A DNA stretch of 64,000 nt from assembly GCA_963707275.1 (NCBI GenBank), contig CAVPPH010000003.1:496001-560000 (forward strand), read 5' to 3'. The notes under the pieces are model-generated. The model saw only the letters and a list, made by a program, of their open reading frames with translations, was not told where the DNA came from and did no database searches. Within the stretch, counting starts at the first letter, position 1. Each line of letters starts with the position of its first letter. Position numbers and translations under genes: made by a program. Below are positions 41,432 through 52,332 of the stretch, one piece after another. This DNA comes from JACKBK01 sp963707275. Lineage in GTDB: Bacteria; Chloroflexota; Anaerolineae; JAAEKA01.

Positions 41432-44115
41432 CAAGCAGGAGTCCAGCCCAGCGCGGTGAGGATCGACCCGAATGTCAGCGACAACGCGCCCAAAATCGCG
41501 CCCATTGCAACAATGCTGCCGACGAGCACAGCCACCGCTATCAGCGGCAGAAGCACCGTCCGCCAGCCGCGCGTTTCATGCGCTTGCGCTGCCGCAATCC
41601 AGAGAGCCATGAAATGCAACAGGGCGGTCACCGGGCGCACTACCGGCGCGATGCCCGGGATGAGGGCAAACAGCTCCAGCAACAGGGTCGTCTGGGCAAA
41701 TCCCATGGTGCGCATGGTGCGGGTGTAGGTGCCCTTGCGGGACAACAGTCGCCCGGCTGCGAAGACAGCCAGCACGCCGAGAAGCCAGATCGCAGCGCTG
41801 CCCAGCCCAACTTCCAGAGCTTTCCCTTCTCCGCGCATCATTCCCATGACAAACGAACCCAGCAGACCAAGCAGCAGGCCAGGCCCGGTCATCAACTTGT
41901 CCCTGGCAACCTCGTCAAAACTCGTCCGGTCGAGCACAAAGGAACGCAGCGCGTGCGGCCCCCAGGTGGAAACAGCCTTGATGCCATTCCAAAGGTTGGC
42001 GGGCGACCAGGCATCGACATCCTGTTTCACCGGCGTGACGGGAACCTCAGCCACAGGCTGGCCGCGGCGGTTGTTCAGGATGTGGAAGACATCGATGGAG
42101 TTGCGCGTGTCGGGCACGTCCAGCGCGGGCGGATGGAAGATAAATGCGTCGGTCTGCTCGCCGCCGATGCCGCCGTGGTTGCCGATCAGTTCCTCCAGCG
42201 CGGCCACGGTGCCGTCCGGGTAGACGGTGCTGATCACCATCAGGTCGCCGGCGTGGGGGAAGTCCATCACCCGCCGCACCTGCCAGACACGCTTCTCGAT
42301 GGACGCCGCGCCGTGGCCTTCAGCCGGCGCATAGGGAATCAGCGGATCCTCACCGATAATGACGCCTGTGTGCAAGTTGCGACGGCCGGTCTTGCCGATG
42401 GCAACCGGTGTGCCGTCGTCCTCGTACCCGCAGATCAGACCGAGACCCTCGTGCTGCACCAACGCATCGACCATGCCGGGAAAGGCACCGTTGAGCTCGC
42501 TGAGCAGTATCTTGCGCGGGAACAGATCGAAGTAGACCTGCGCCAGGTTGCCGCTGCCATAGGCCGTAACCTGGGTCGGCGGAACAACATTGCTGGCTTC
42601 CTGCTGTTCGATGCCCTTGCCGAGCAGCTTCTGGCCTTGCTTCGCTACTGAGCGGGAGGTTGCGCTGTCGCCCTGCTGCTGGACGGCGCCCAGATCGCTG
42701 GAGAGTGCCGACAGCGAGGTGACGCCCGTGTCGCCGCTGCCCGTCTGGCTGACAGTCATACCTGCTGGCAAATGCTGCTCGATGAACTCCTTGAGCGTCA
42801 CGCCGTAGCGCATCAGGAAGGTCGGCCCGAAAGACTGGCCGTGGTCCGACAGAATCACCAGTTCATAGTCACGCGGCGCCTTTTCTTTGATGACCCGGCG
42901 CACGCGCGCGATCACCGGGTCGTAGCGCTTGAGTTCGCCGAAGGCATCGTCGGTCCACGGTCCGGAATGATGAGCCACTTCATCGTAACCCGGCCAGGTG
43001 ACATAGATCGACGGCGAGCCGCGCACGATGTCGAGAATGGTCAGGTTGGCGGAAAGGTCGCGTACCAGGACGCACGTGGCCGCGCGCACAAAAGGATAGA
43101 AGTGCTTCCTGCGGTCGAGCCGCGGATAGACATTATTACGCCGCTGCTTCCGTCCTTCCCAAAGTTCCCGCCCGACGGACCCAAAGAAAAGAGCGATGGT
43201 GCGCATGAAAAAGTAGGGATGCATCATCAGCAGGCTGAGGTCGCCGGCGCGCTGCTTGTCCACCTCTTTGTCGTCCGTTCGCAGGTCGGCCAGGGTCAGC
43301 AATGATTTCTGGGCATCGCCGTTGAGCATGTTATCAATGCTGGAGCCGCCGCGCATCAGACCGTTGCCTGAATAGCGGGCGTTCAGCTCGCCGGCGTCGT
43401 TGCCGGAAACATACAACTTCTGTTTGTCCTTGTCATACCAGCGAAAGGCGGGAATGTCATAGTTGTCGCCAAACATGATGCCGGCCTGGCAGGCCGATGT
43501 CTGGGAGGGGATGCCGCAGTCCACCTGGCTGAGCGAGTAGCCTTCCTCGTCGATCATCTTCTGCACGGTCGGCATGATGCCGTCGTCGAGAGCCTTGCGC
43601 AAGTGGTGAACGCTCAGACCGTCGATCTCCATCATGACGAGGCCGACGCCCGGTTCACCGGCGGTTGAAAATGGCTCCCTGGCAGCCCGCTTTTCGATCA
43701 GACCCTGGTAATAGGACCCTTCCTCGTCGACTTCCATGATCCCAGTCAGCACGACGTTCACCGCCGCAAAGATGATGCCGCCAATAATTGCTGACAACAG
43801 GCCGGTGACTTCAAACTCAGGCAACAGGGCCGAAGTCATCAGCAGCGCCAACGCGTTGACGAGGAAACCAATGGCAAACATGGCAAAGAAGCCCAATGGT
43901 CGCGAAATCAGCAGAATTATCGGCCGTACCAGGAAATTCACCAGACCCAGCACAAAGGCCGCGGCGAACGCTTCCACCAGCAGGCCAGTACTTGCTGTCG
44001 AAGTAAAATTGATGCCCGCCAACAGCGCTGCCGTGATGATCAGCGAGACGGCATCGACCACCCAGACCAGCAGGAAACGCAACAGCGCCTGGACAAATCT
44101 ACGGATTGGTTTCAT
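41431..44115 (-). CDS. Phage-holin-IV-like membrane domain fused to an alkaline-phosphatase-fold enzyme and C-terminal membrane domain
   Basis: 894 residues, intact. Four helices at about 10-130 match the DUF360/phage holin superfamily IV pattern (FLVRPIILLISRPLGFFAMF, ALLLPEFEVTGL-like end). Then a type I phosphodiesterase/alkaline phosphatase fold: MEIDGLSVHHLRKALDDGIM gives the metal-binding Asp, PSQTSACQAGIMFGDN the nucleophile region (Thr/Ser), WPGYDEVAHHSGPWT and ILSDHGQSFG the Asp-His metal ligands. Five C-terminal helices follow. The catalytic domain's side of the membrane is not clear. Substrate unknown, possibly a lipid-linked or nucleotide phosphodiester. The holin-like domain recurs as a separate gene at 54367. 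Confidence 0.8.
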   Translation of the reverse strand: MKPIRRFVQALLRFLLVWVVDAVSLIITAALLAGINFTSTASTGLLVEAFAAAFVLGLVNFLVRPIILLISRPLGFFAMFAIGFLVNALALLMTSALLPEFEVTGLLSAIIGGIIFAAVNVVLTGIMEVDEEGSYYQGLIEKRAAREPFSTAGEPGVGLVMMEIDGLSVHHLRKALDDGIMPTVQKMIDEEGYSLSQVDCGIPSQTSACQAGIMFGDNYDIPAFRWYDKDKQKLYVSGNDAGELNARYSGNGLMRGGSSIDNMLNGDAQKSLLTLADLRTDDKEVDKQRAGDLSLLMMHPYFFMRTIALFFGSVGRELWEGRKQRRNNVYPRLDRRKHFYPFVRAATCVLVRDLSANLTILDIVRGSPSIYVTWPGYDEVAHHSGPWTDDAFGELKRYDPVIARVRRVIKEKAPRDYELVILSDHGQSFGPTFLMRYGVTLKEFIEQHLPAGMTVSQTGSGDTGVTSLSALSSDLGAVQQQGDSATSRSVAKQGQKLLGKGIEQQEASNVVPPTQVTAYGSGNLAQVYFDLFPRKILLSELNGAFPGMVDALVQHEGLGLICGYEDDGTPVAIGKTGRRNLHTGVIIGEDPLIPYAPAEGHGAASIEKRVWQVRRVMDFPHAGDLMVISTVYPDGTVAALEELIGNHGGIGGEQTDAFIFHPPALDVPDTRNSIDVFHILNNRRGQPVAEVPVTPVKQDVDAWSPANLWNGIKAVSTWGPHALRSFVLDRTSFDEVARDKLMTGPGLLLGLLGSFVMGMMRGEGKALEVGLGSAAIWLLGVLAVFAAGRLLSRKGTYTRTMRTMGFAQTTLLLELFALIPGIAPVVRPVTALLHFMALWIAAAQAHETRGWRTVLLPLIAVAVLVGSIVAMGAILGALSLTFGSILTALGWTPA

Positions 44116-44321
44116 TCGGGAATACCTCTTTTTTGGGGAACGTGGACGTGAGCTGAAGGAGCAAATCGACCGTGAGGCGCTGTGATACCAATCCTAAAGC
44201 GACTCGCAGATTCTGACACCTGCCGGATAACAGATCGGGCAGCGGCATTTTACCAGATACAGGCCAGTTGTGCCAATGCTTTCACCCCGCTCTGGCTGTC
44301 ACCCGCCCTCAGTGCTTCCAG

Positions 44322-44491
44322 CTATCGGGCTGGAAAAAGGCGCGGCGCCAACCGATGCCAGACGAGGCCGGCGGCGATCAAGATCCAGCCAACCCGAAGC
44401 TGACGAAGATACCGGTCCCAATGATCGACCCGAGACCCATCAGGGTCGCGCCCGACACGCCCAGTTCCCGCTTCAGTTGTCGTACCTGCAT
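44322..44491 (-). pseudogene. Collapsed amino acid permease (APC) remnant
   Basis: Starting at ATG 44491 (AGGAGCG upstream), QVRQLKRELGVSGATLMGLG then SIIGTGIFVSFGLAGS is the N-terminus and first helix of an APC-family permease. After about 36 residues the frame stops, and the overlapping frame reads GWILIAAGLVWHRLAP and stops at 44322, resembling the last helix end of such proteins. About 400 residues between are absent. An internal deletion is the simplest reading. The surrounding 44116-44321 and 44492-44631 hold no other gene. Confidence 0.55.
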
Positions 44492-44631
44492 CACTCGCTC
44501 CTGGCCAGAGTAAGAACGCATCATAAAAATGACTCCCTGTGTTGGCTCGGTCAGGCCCTTCGGAGGAACCTCAGGGTGCTTCGTAAGGACCGGCCAAAAC
44601 AGCAACTAATCGATAGACGCGTCCAAAAAGA

Positions 44632-44675
44632 ACAGCGCCCGTGCCGTCCGATGGAACGGACGATACGAGCGCTGT
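44632..44675 (-). terminator. Terminator of the substrate-binding lipoprotein gene
   Basis: ACAGCGC and GCGCTGT enclose an inner CGT/CGTCCG stem; on the minus strand TTCTTTTTGG follows. It lies 53 nt after the stop at 44728. Confidence 0.8.
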
Positions 44676-44727
44676 GCATCACTGATTCACAGAACCTCAA
44701 CCTGACGATTGAAATCCTGACCTGTGG

Positions 44728-47037
44728 CTACTGGCCGGTGAAGACCATGGTCTGAGTGCCGTTGGTATCAGTTAGCGTCAGATTCGCTCCGTCGCGGGTG
44801 AAACGAGTCATCTGCGGCAGCAAGTTGAAGTAGACGTTCTCCTGATCCATGATGGCCTGGTCACAGGCGATCTGCGTGCTGGTCACCGGGTTGATCAGCA
44901 GACGGAAGCCGTCGTTGGTCTGGTACGTCGTGTTGTACGTGTTGCAGCCGCCGTTGCCATTCAACTGGCCGCCCGGGACGAAGTTGGCCGTGATACTGAC
45001 CCCACCCACCACCAGGCCGTTGTTGATCCGCGCTAACTGATACGAGCCTTCAATAACAGGCAGCGGCGTGGCGGTCGGCTGCGGAACCGGCGTATTCGTG
45101 GGTGGCGGCGGTACAGGCGTATTGGTCGGTTGCGGCGCCGGTGTATTGGTCGGCGGCGGCACCGGCGTGTTCGTCGGCGCTGCACCCGTTACGTTGGCGT
45201 ATTGCACCGCCTGGCTAGTGCCGCCAGGACCGGTCGCGACCAGTGTGTAGGTCATCTGGCCGGTGCCGGGCGGGCAGTCCTGCATGCTGCCGCGGACGGG
45301 AGCGCCGTCCCACAGGGAAGCGTTGTTGCGCAAGACTTGCACGGTGGTCACATTGCCCGAAACGTTCCACTGGATCGTCAGACACTGGCCGACCTGGAGC
45401 GCAGACGGGTTGAGCGAGAACTGCGCGATCTGCGGCGCACTGGCTACCGGCGTCACGTAGATCGTGATCGACCGGGTCTCCACGGTGCCGTTGTTCTGGA
45501 CCACTCTGAGGTTATAGGTCGTGGTTTGCGTCGGGCACTGGGTGCTGCTGCCCTGGCCGGCCACGCCGCCGTTCTGCCAGTTCTGGCCGTCGGCATAGAA
45601 GAAGACAGCCTGGACGTTGGTCACGCTCCACTGGAAGGTGACGCACTGGCCCTGGTTGATATTGGTCGAGTTGACGGTGAAGCTGATGTTAGGCACCGGT
45701 GTCTGCGTGGGAGCCACGGTAGGCTGCGGCGGCGCGGGCACGCGGATGCCGACCCATATCGTCTCGCCAAACGGCGTCTGCGCCGGGTTGCGCATTTGCC
45801 AGAAGCCCTGATAGACGCCAGGGGTCGTTGGCGCAGTCAGGTTGACGCTGAAGTCGTAGGTCTGACCGGGTGCGACCGTGCCCCTGACGGCCACCGGCTG
45901 GCCGCCCATCAGCGCGGCGGGCACGTTGCCATGGTCGAAGGCCAACGTGTAATTGGAATCCCAGGTGCAGGTGCCGCTGTTGCGCACGCGCCAGGACTTG
46001 GTGAACGACTGGCCAGGCGGGACCACCGGCGGGCTGGTCATGTTCTTATCGTCGAAGGTCAGGTCGGCGACCCAGGCCATGCCGTCAACACAGGCCGTCA
46101 CTGGCGGCCTCGGCGTTGCGGTCGGCGCGTTGGGCGGCACAGTCGGCTCGGGCGTAGGCGTGGGAACAGGAACGATATTCTCCGGGTCCAGGTTCAGATA
46201 TTGCTTGGCAAGATCCGCCACGACGCCGTCGGTCTTCAGCGTGTCCAGCGCCCGGTTGATGGCGCGGCGCAGCGGCGTCTGGCCCTGCGGCAGAGCAACG
46301 GCATAGCGCTGCTGGTTGAGCCCGTCGCCGACGATCTTGACGCCGCCGTCGGCCACAAACGTCTCGGCCGGCTGGCGGTCGAGCAGCACCGCATCGATCA
46401 GGCCGCGCCTCAGGTCGCGGGTGGCCTGGGAAATGTCGGTGTAAACGTGCATGTTTTGCTCAGGCAGAATGCCTGTGTCGACCAGCGACGTCTGCACGTA
46501 GTTCTGGTATACCGTGCCAGACTGGACACCAACGCGCAGCGGCGCGACCTCCTCAGGCGTGTCGATCTCGCTGAGGTCAGATGTGGCGCTGACCAACACT
46601 GCGTCCGCGCCGATGTAATAGATGTCAGAGAACGACACCAGTTCTTCGCGCTCCGGCGTCACGCTGATGGCCGAGATGGCGGTGTCGATCTGATCGAGCT
46701 GGAGCGCACTGCCCAGACCCTCAAAGGCGAAATCGTTGAACTCGATCTTTACACCCAGTTCCTGGCCGATGGCCTTCATCAAAGCGATGTCGAAGCCGTC
46801 AAGCTGGAACTTGTCGTCGTAATACTCGAAGGGCGGATAGTCGGCCGACACGCCGACACGCATCACGCCCTCTTCCTGGATTCTGCTCAAAAGGTCCACG
46901 GTTGCCGGCGTCGTCGGCGACACCGGCGGCTCGGGAGTCGCCGTGGGCGATGCTGCGCCGCCGCAGGCGGTCACAAGCAGAACAGTCAGCATCAGGACTG
47001 CCAATGCAACAAACTTCACAGGGTAATGCTTTTTCAT
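44728..47037 (-). CDS. Lipoprotein: amino-acid-binding domain, NBR1-type Ig, Ig-like pair and C-terminal META domain
   Basis: 769 residues from ATG 47037. Lipobox VLLVTAC. Residues about 45-285 are a family 3 solute-binding protein (VMRVGVSADYPPFEYYD, GFDIALMKAIGQELGV, LRVGVQSGTVYQNYV). Then Thr/Pro linker, an NBR1-like Ig domain (SFTKSWRVRNSGTCTWDSNY, GVYQGFWQMRNPAQTPFGE), two short Ig-like domains with CVTFQWSVTN and CLTIQWNVSG, a NTPVPPP-type repeat linker and a META domain (GGCNTYNTTYQTNDGFRL). No ABC permease or ATPase is adjacent, so the binding domain may be a sensor or scavenger rather than a transporter part. Intact. Confidence 0.85.
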   Translation of the reverse strand: MKKHYPVKFVALAVLMLTVLLVTACGGAASPTATPEPPVSPTTPATVDLLSRIQEEGVMRVGVSADYPPFEYYDDKFQLDGFDIALMKAIGQELGVKIEFNDFAFEGLGSALQLDQIDTAISAISVTPEREELVSFSDIYYIGADAVLVSATSDLSEIDTPEEVAPLRVGVQSGTVYQNYVQTSLVDTGILPEQNMHVYTDISQATRDLRRGLIDAVLLDRQPAETFVADGGVKIVGDGLNQQRYAVALPQGQTPLRRAINRALDTLKTDGVVADLAKQYLNLDPENIVPVPTPTPEPTVPPNAPTATPRPPVTACVDGMAWVADLTFDDKNMTSPPVVPPGQSFTKSWRVRNSGTCTWDSNYTLAFDHGNVPAALMGGQPVAVRGTVAPGQTYDFSVNLTAPTTPGVYQGFWQMRNPAQTPFGETIWVGIRVPAPPQPTVAPTQTPVPNISFTVNSTNINQGQCVTFQWSVTNVQAVFFYADGQNWQNGGVAGQGSSTQCPTQTTTYNLRVVQNNGTVETRSITIYVTPVASAPQIAQFSLNPSALQVGQCLTIQWNVSGNVTTVQVLRNNASLWDGAPVRGSMQDCPPGTGQMTYTLVATGPGGTSQAVQYANVTGAAPTNTPVPPPTNTPAPQPTNTPVPPPPTNTPVPQPTATPLPVIEGSYQLARINNGLVVGGVSITANFVPGGQLNGNGGCNTYNTTYQTNDGFRLLINPVTSTQIACDQAIMDQENVYFNLLPQMTRFTRDGANLTLTDTNGTQTMVFTGQ

Positions 47038-47244
47038 AGTACTCCTCTCTGGTACGCGTCTTTTCGATGGGTAGAACATCGATTCCCTGCCAGCACCGGG
47101 GCTTTTCGGGATGGAACGGGTTTGTCGAAACGCAGGCACGAGTATACCGGCATTTCAGGGGCGAGACAAAATTGAACGATTCATGTCACGGAGCGACCCA
47201 ACGCATGAATTGCAGCTATGACACGGCGCGGGCCGCGCCAGTGT

Positions 47245-50023
47245 TCACGAAACCGCTGGTTGGTGTCTACTTTGGCGCAGGCGCATAATCCACTTCCAGA
47301 TCTCCACCAGCGCGAACACTAGCAACGCCAGGGCGAACGAAAGCGCCAGTTCAGCAGGCGACAGCGGCAGGGTGTCGAAGATATTCTGCGCCCACGGCAG
47401 GTAGATCACAACCAGTTGCAGAAGTATGGTCCCAACCACGGCCATGATCATGTAGCGATTGGCAAAGAAGCCAATTCTGAAGACGGAATTGATCTCGGAA
47501 CGGGCCGCGATGGCGACAGCCAACTGCGAGAAAACCAACGTCGTAAACAGCACCGTCTGCCACTTCGGGTCATCGATACTCCACAGCCCATAGCTGGCGA
47601 CGATCGCGACGATGCTCATCAGGACGCCGATGCCGATGATGAAGCGAATGATGCCGCGTCCAAGGACACTTTCGGTCGCCGAATAGGGTGGCCGGTCCAT
47701 CACGTTCTTCTCAGCCGGCTCGACGCCCAGCGCCAGCGCCGGCAAGCCATCGGTCACCAGGTTCATCCACAGGATCTGGAGCGGCACCAGCGGCAGCGGC
47801 ATGCCTAGCAGCGGCGCCACGAGCATCACCGCGATCTCGCTGGTGTTACAGGTCAGCAGATACTTGATGAAGCGCCGGATGTTGTCGTAGATGACACGGC
47901 CTTCCTCGACGGCGGCCACGATGGTCGCGAAGTTGTCGTCCAACAGCACCATGCTGGCCGCGCCCTTGGCCACATCGGTGCCGGTGATTCCCATAGCGAC
48001 GCCGATGTCGGCCATCTTCAGCGCCGGCGCATCGTTGACGCCGTCGCCGGTCATAGCCACGATTTGATCCTGGCGCTTGAAGGCATCGATCAGCTTCAGC
48101 TTGTGCTCCGGCGACACACGAGCGAACACCGAGATATCCTGGGTCGCCATTAGAAGTTCATCATCCGACAACTTATCCAGTTCCTGGCCGGTCAGGAAGC
48201 GGTCGCTCTCAGTAATGCCGATCTGTTGAGCGATGTGGCGGGCCGTCAGCGGGTGGTCGCCGGTGATCATCACAGGACGAATGCCGGCCGTGCGGCAATC
48301 TGCCACCGCGTCCGTCACCTCAGGACGGGGCGGGTCGATCATGCCAAACAGCCCGACCAGGGTCAGGTTGCGTTCCAGCGCGGCGTCGGTGGCTTGATCC
48401 GGCGGGCGATCCCAGCCGCGCATCCCCACACCCAGCACACGCATTCCCTTGGCGGCCATCTGGTCGTGGGCAGTCATCAGGCGCGTCCGCCACCGATCAT
48501 CGAGAGGTTGTAGCTCGCCCTCGACCCAAACCTGGGCGGCGATATCGAGCAGGCCGTCGACGGCGCCTTTGGTAAAGGCGATATATGGCGGCGGATTCTC
48601 GATCGCTCGCCGCTGCCAGAAGGGCAGCAGGCTGGCCGGCATGTCGCTCGCGCTGGCGGGAACGCTGTGCAGCGTCGTCATCCGCTTGCGCACCGAGTTC
48701 GAAGGGCGCTTCGGCCACACGCGGGAAGGCCGCGTCCAGCGCGTCCTTGTCGATGCCGACCTGCGCGGCAGCCAGCACCAGCGCGCCTTCCGTGGGATCG
48801 CCCACGGCGCGATTGACAGCAGGAATATCAGCCTTCACCAGCGATGCGTCGTTGCACAGCGCACCGGCGATCAGCAGCAGGTCGATAGTAGGCATGGCGC
48901 CCGGCGTCACATCGGTGCCTTCCACCGGCGCCAGCACCAGGCTGGTGTCATCGGGCGTTTGCACGAAGTTGAAGGCGTGGTTGGCGATGTCAACCGCGGT
49001 CACCGTCATGCGGTTCAGGGTCAGGGTGCCCGTCTTGTCGGAACAGATCACCGTCACCGACCCCAGCGTCTCCACCGCCGGCAGCTCACGGATCAGCGCC
49101 TGCCGCCTGAGCATCCGCTGCGCGCCCAGAGAGAGAGAGATCGTCACCACCGCTGTCAACGCCTCAGGCACGGCCGCCACGGCCAGGCTGACGGCGGTCA
49201 ACAGCAGCTCCTCAACATCGGCTTCCCCGCGGAGTAATCCCAGCACAACGACGAGAGCCACCAGGCCCAGCGCGGCATACGCCAGTGTCTTGCCAAGCCG
49301 GTCCAGCCGCTGCTGTAACGGCGTCTTCTCCTCCTCGACATTCTGGATCAGCTCGGCGATGTTGCCCAGCTCGGTCTGCATACCGGTCTCGGTGACGATA
49401 AATTCGCCGCGGCCGTAGTTGACGATGGTGCCTGAGTAGATCATGTTACGTCGGTCGCCCAGCGGACGGTCGGTCTCGAACACCAGATCGGCATCCTTGT
49501 CGACCGGCTCCGACTCGCCCGTCAGCGCCGCCTCCTCTACCCGCATGTTGATGCTTTGCAGCACCCGTCCGTCGGCAGGCACGATGTTGCCCGTTTCCAG
49601 AATGACGAGATCGCCCGGCACCAGCTCGGTAGCCAACACCTCCTGGATTGCGCCGCCGCGGCGCACGCGCACCTTGGGCACCGACATGCGTTTCAGCGCG
49701 GCCATGGACTGCTCAGCCCGGTACTCCTGGGTATAGCCGAGGATCGCGTTCAACACGACGATGATCAGGATCACCACCGCTTCGACCCAGTCACCGAGGA
49801 AAGCAGAAACGAGCGCGGCAGCCAGAAGCAGGAGAGTCAGCACGCCAGACATCTGCTCTACGATGATTTCGCGCCGCGAGCGGCCGGCCTTCTCGACCAG
49901 TTCGTTGGGACCGTATCTTTCCAGGCGCGCCCGCGCCTCGGCCTCGCTCAGCCCGCCTTGCACATCGCTCCCCAGCGACTGAACGACCTCGGCTGATGGT
50001 TGTTGATACCAGTTGGGTTTCAT
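47245..50023 (-). CDS. P2-type (calcium-transporting-like) P-type ATPase (one frameshift)
   Basis: About 925 residues once one base is removed near 48715. Cation ATPase N-terminus (LSEAEARARLERYGPNELVE), actuator motif TGES, phosphorylation motif CSDKTGTLT, VAAVPEALTAVVTISLSLGA (helix M4), then after the shift SVRKRMTTLH, KGAVDGLLD, MITGDHPLTARHIA, MTGDGVNDAPALKMADIGVA and six C-terminal helices with ILWMNLVTDGLPALALGVEP. This is the SERCA/PMR1-like P2A/P2B layout that exports Ca2+ or Mn2+. GAQADDD in the other frame is an artefact of the shift. The start ATG 50023 lacks a strong ribosome binding site. Confidence 0.92.
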
Positions 50024-50039
50024 TTAGTGTTAGCCAAAT

Positions 50040-52073
50040 CTACTGCTGGGCAGTGAAATAAAGCTCGACGTTCTGGTCGCCGACGACGCCGAAGACGCGC
50101 AGGCGGGCGCCGATGATCTCGAAGCCGCGCGCACCTTGCAGCGCGGCCAGGTAGACCAACTCCTGGGCCATCACATCGGCAGCGCATTGCAGCCCCGCGG
50201 TTGCCAGTGCATCAACCGTCAGCGCCTGGCCGACCACCTGATAACCGCCGGTGTAGTCGTTACAGCCGCCGTTGCCGTTGACGACGTTGGCGCTGAAGCG
50301 CGCGCTAACCGGTGCGCCTGGCAACGCTTCCTCCCACTGCCAGTCGGTTCCTTCCAACGGAAGCGGCGCAACGGTCGCCGTCGGGCTGGGAGTCGGGGTC
50401 GACGTCGCCGCGGGCAGGATCTGCACTTGCTTGTTGGCACTCCCCGTCAGCCCGTTGCTGTCAGTCACGGTCAGCGAGACGGTGTAGGCGCCCTGTTGAT
50501 TGTAGACGTGCTGCACGACCTCGCCGGTAGCCGCCACGCCGTCGCCGAAGCTCCACAGGTGTTGGGTCAACGCGGTCTGACCAGACGACTGACTGGCATC
50601 GAAGGTCAGCGGCTGGCCGGCGACCCCTTGCGCGGGGGAGACGATGACGGCCGTCGGCGGCTGTGGCGCGGGCGAGATAACGACCTGCTGGGTGGCAGTG
50701 CTGGCCAGCCCGTTGTCCGCCGTGACCACCAACAATACCTCGTAGGTAGCGGGCTGGGCATAGACGGTGTCAACCTGCACGCCAGTGGCCGTACTACCGT
50801 CGCCGAAACGCCACTCGTAGCGCACGATGCTGCCACTGGGCGGCGGGATAGAGTTGGCAGCACTGAACCGCAACTGCTGGCCCGCCTGCCCGGTGGTCGG
50901 ACCGGAAATCACGGCCTCGGGCGGCTCCTGCGGAATCAGTTGCCAACTTACAGCGATCTGGCCGTTGCCGCTGCGCTTGCGAAATTCTACGCGCACAGGA
51001 TGTGTGCCCTGAACCAGCGGGCCGCTGTCAGCCTGTTCCAGGCGCAGCCCCTGATCGCGCCAACTGTCGATGAGAAGCTGGCCGTCCAGCCAGAGACGAA
51101 CGCCGCCCTCGACGTTGACGGAGTAGCGATACGCGCCCTGCTCAAAGAACTGATCGCGGCTCCAGCGCACCGAGTAGTCATTGGGCGGCACGCCCGGCGC
51201 AGGCGCGCCCGCGCCCCAGTTGAAGTTGATCTGGGGATCGTCCTGGACGACGACCGGCTGGCCCTGCACGTCGGCGTTGGCAAAGTACTCGCCCTTCCAG
51301 CCGTTGAAGGTCTGGAGGGGTGTCGGCGTAGGCGTGGGCAACGGCGGCGGCGTGGCCACGGGCACACTGGCAGTGTTGCTGGCCGTCACCTGGTCGTCGG
51401 GCAGCCAGCCCTGATTGCCCTGAATGTTGGGCGCGCTAACCAGCCACCATGTGCCAGCGGCGTTCTTGCCGATCACCGGAGCTGATGTACCTGCCGGCAG
51501 CACACCGATGACCGGATACTCGGCGGACGGCCCGCTGCGCACACTGACGTTGGCCAGCGCGACTACGCTGGCGTCTCCGGGGGTGGCAGTCACGGTCACG
51601 GTGGTTTCCACCACCGGCGTCTCGGTCGGCGACGACCCGGATGGCCCGCTGAAGAAGCGGCTGAGCAGAACAATGACGAGGATCAACACCACGCCCAGGC
51701 CAATGATCACGCCAACCAATCCCCACCGGAGCCCTGACGACTCGGTTTCAGGGGGAGGCGGATCGCCCGCGCCAGCCGGAACAGTTTTCGGCAGCGCTGC
51801 AGCGGCAACTGGCGCCGCGGGTCCGGCGGGCGGCGCCGCGGCCAGCCCCGCCAGCAACGCGCGGTCGGCGTCGTCCAACGGCAACCGCTGGATGGCGAGA
51901 CTATCGATAAAACTGACCAGGTCTTGCTGCGTCAGGAAATCGATGGAGGTGTCGGCGGCCTGCTCGATGCGCGAGCCGTCGCGCTGGCTGAACTTGAAAA
52001 CAGCGCGCGCCGGCGCATCGTAGACGGCTAGGATGTTTTGCGGACGGCGAAAAACTCTGGGAGTGTTTTGCAT
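50040..52073 (-). CDS. Membrane protein with SH3b, PA14, two PKD and META domains
   Basis: 677 residues from ATG 52073. A cytoplasmic N-terminal region (AVYDAPARAVFKFSQRDGSR, FLTQQDLVSFIDSLAIQRLP) precedes a single helix at about residues 117-140. Outside: SH3b (VSVRSGPSAEYPVIGVLPAG, QGNQGWLPDDQV), PA14 (GEYFANADVQGQPVV, GGVRLWLDGQLLIDSW), two PKD domains (YEWRFGDGSTATG, HLWSFGDGVAATG), a Thr/Pro linker and META (NGGCNDYTGGYQV). A bitopic layout with an inside domain suggests signal transfer across the membrane. Intact. Confidence 0.85.
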   Translation of the reverse strand: MQNTPRVFRRPQNILAVYDAPARAVFKFSQRDGSRIEQAADTSIDFLTQQDLVSFIDSLAIQRLPLDDADRALLAGLAAAPPAGPAAPVAAAALPKTVPAGAGDPPPPETESSGLRWGLVGVIIGLGVVLILVIVLLSRFFSGPSGSSPTETPVVETTVTVTATPGDASVVALANVSVRSGPSAEYPVIGVLPAGTSAPVIGKNAAGTWWLVSAPNIQGNQGWLPDDQVTASNTASVPVATPPPLPTPTPTPLQTFNGWKGEYFANADVQGQPVVVQDDPQINFNWGAGAPAPGVPPNDYSVRWSRDQFFEQGAYRYSVNVEGGVRLWLDGQLLIDSWRDQGLRLEQADSGPLVQGTHPVRVEFRKRSGNGQIAVSWQLIPQEPPEAVISGPTTGQAGQQLRFSAANSIPPPSGSIVRYEWRFGDGSTATGVQVDTVYAQPATYEVLLVVTADNGLASTATQQVVISPAPQPPTAVIVSPAQGVAGQPLTFDASQSSGQTALTQHLWSFGDGVAATGEVVQHVYNQQGAYTVSLTVTDSNGLTGSANKQVQILPAATSTPTPSPTATVAPLPLEGTDWQWEEALPGAPVSARFSANVVNGNGGCNDYTGGYQVVGQALTVDALATAGLQCAADVMAQELVYLAALQGARGFEIIGARLRVFGVVGDQNVELYFTAQQ

Positions 52074-52332
52074 AATCGTTTTCTCAAGTCGAACATAGCA
52101 AACCGGGACCACTCCGCCAGCGCATGAACCATGCATCGACCGGAATGGCCCCGGCAATATATTACACAAACCGGTGGATTTCAGACCATACCTACACGGC
52201 GAGACCTGCCGTAAACAGATTGTAACGGGAAGACCGCCTCAGAACTGTCAGCCGCAGCCCAAATCGCGACGTGCCGGCAGTCGAAAAGCGCAGCGGCGCG
52301 TCCACGCGCTGCGGACAGTTATGTCGCCAATA

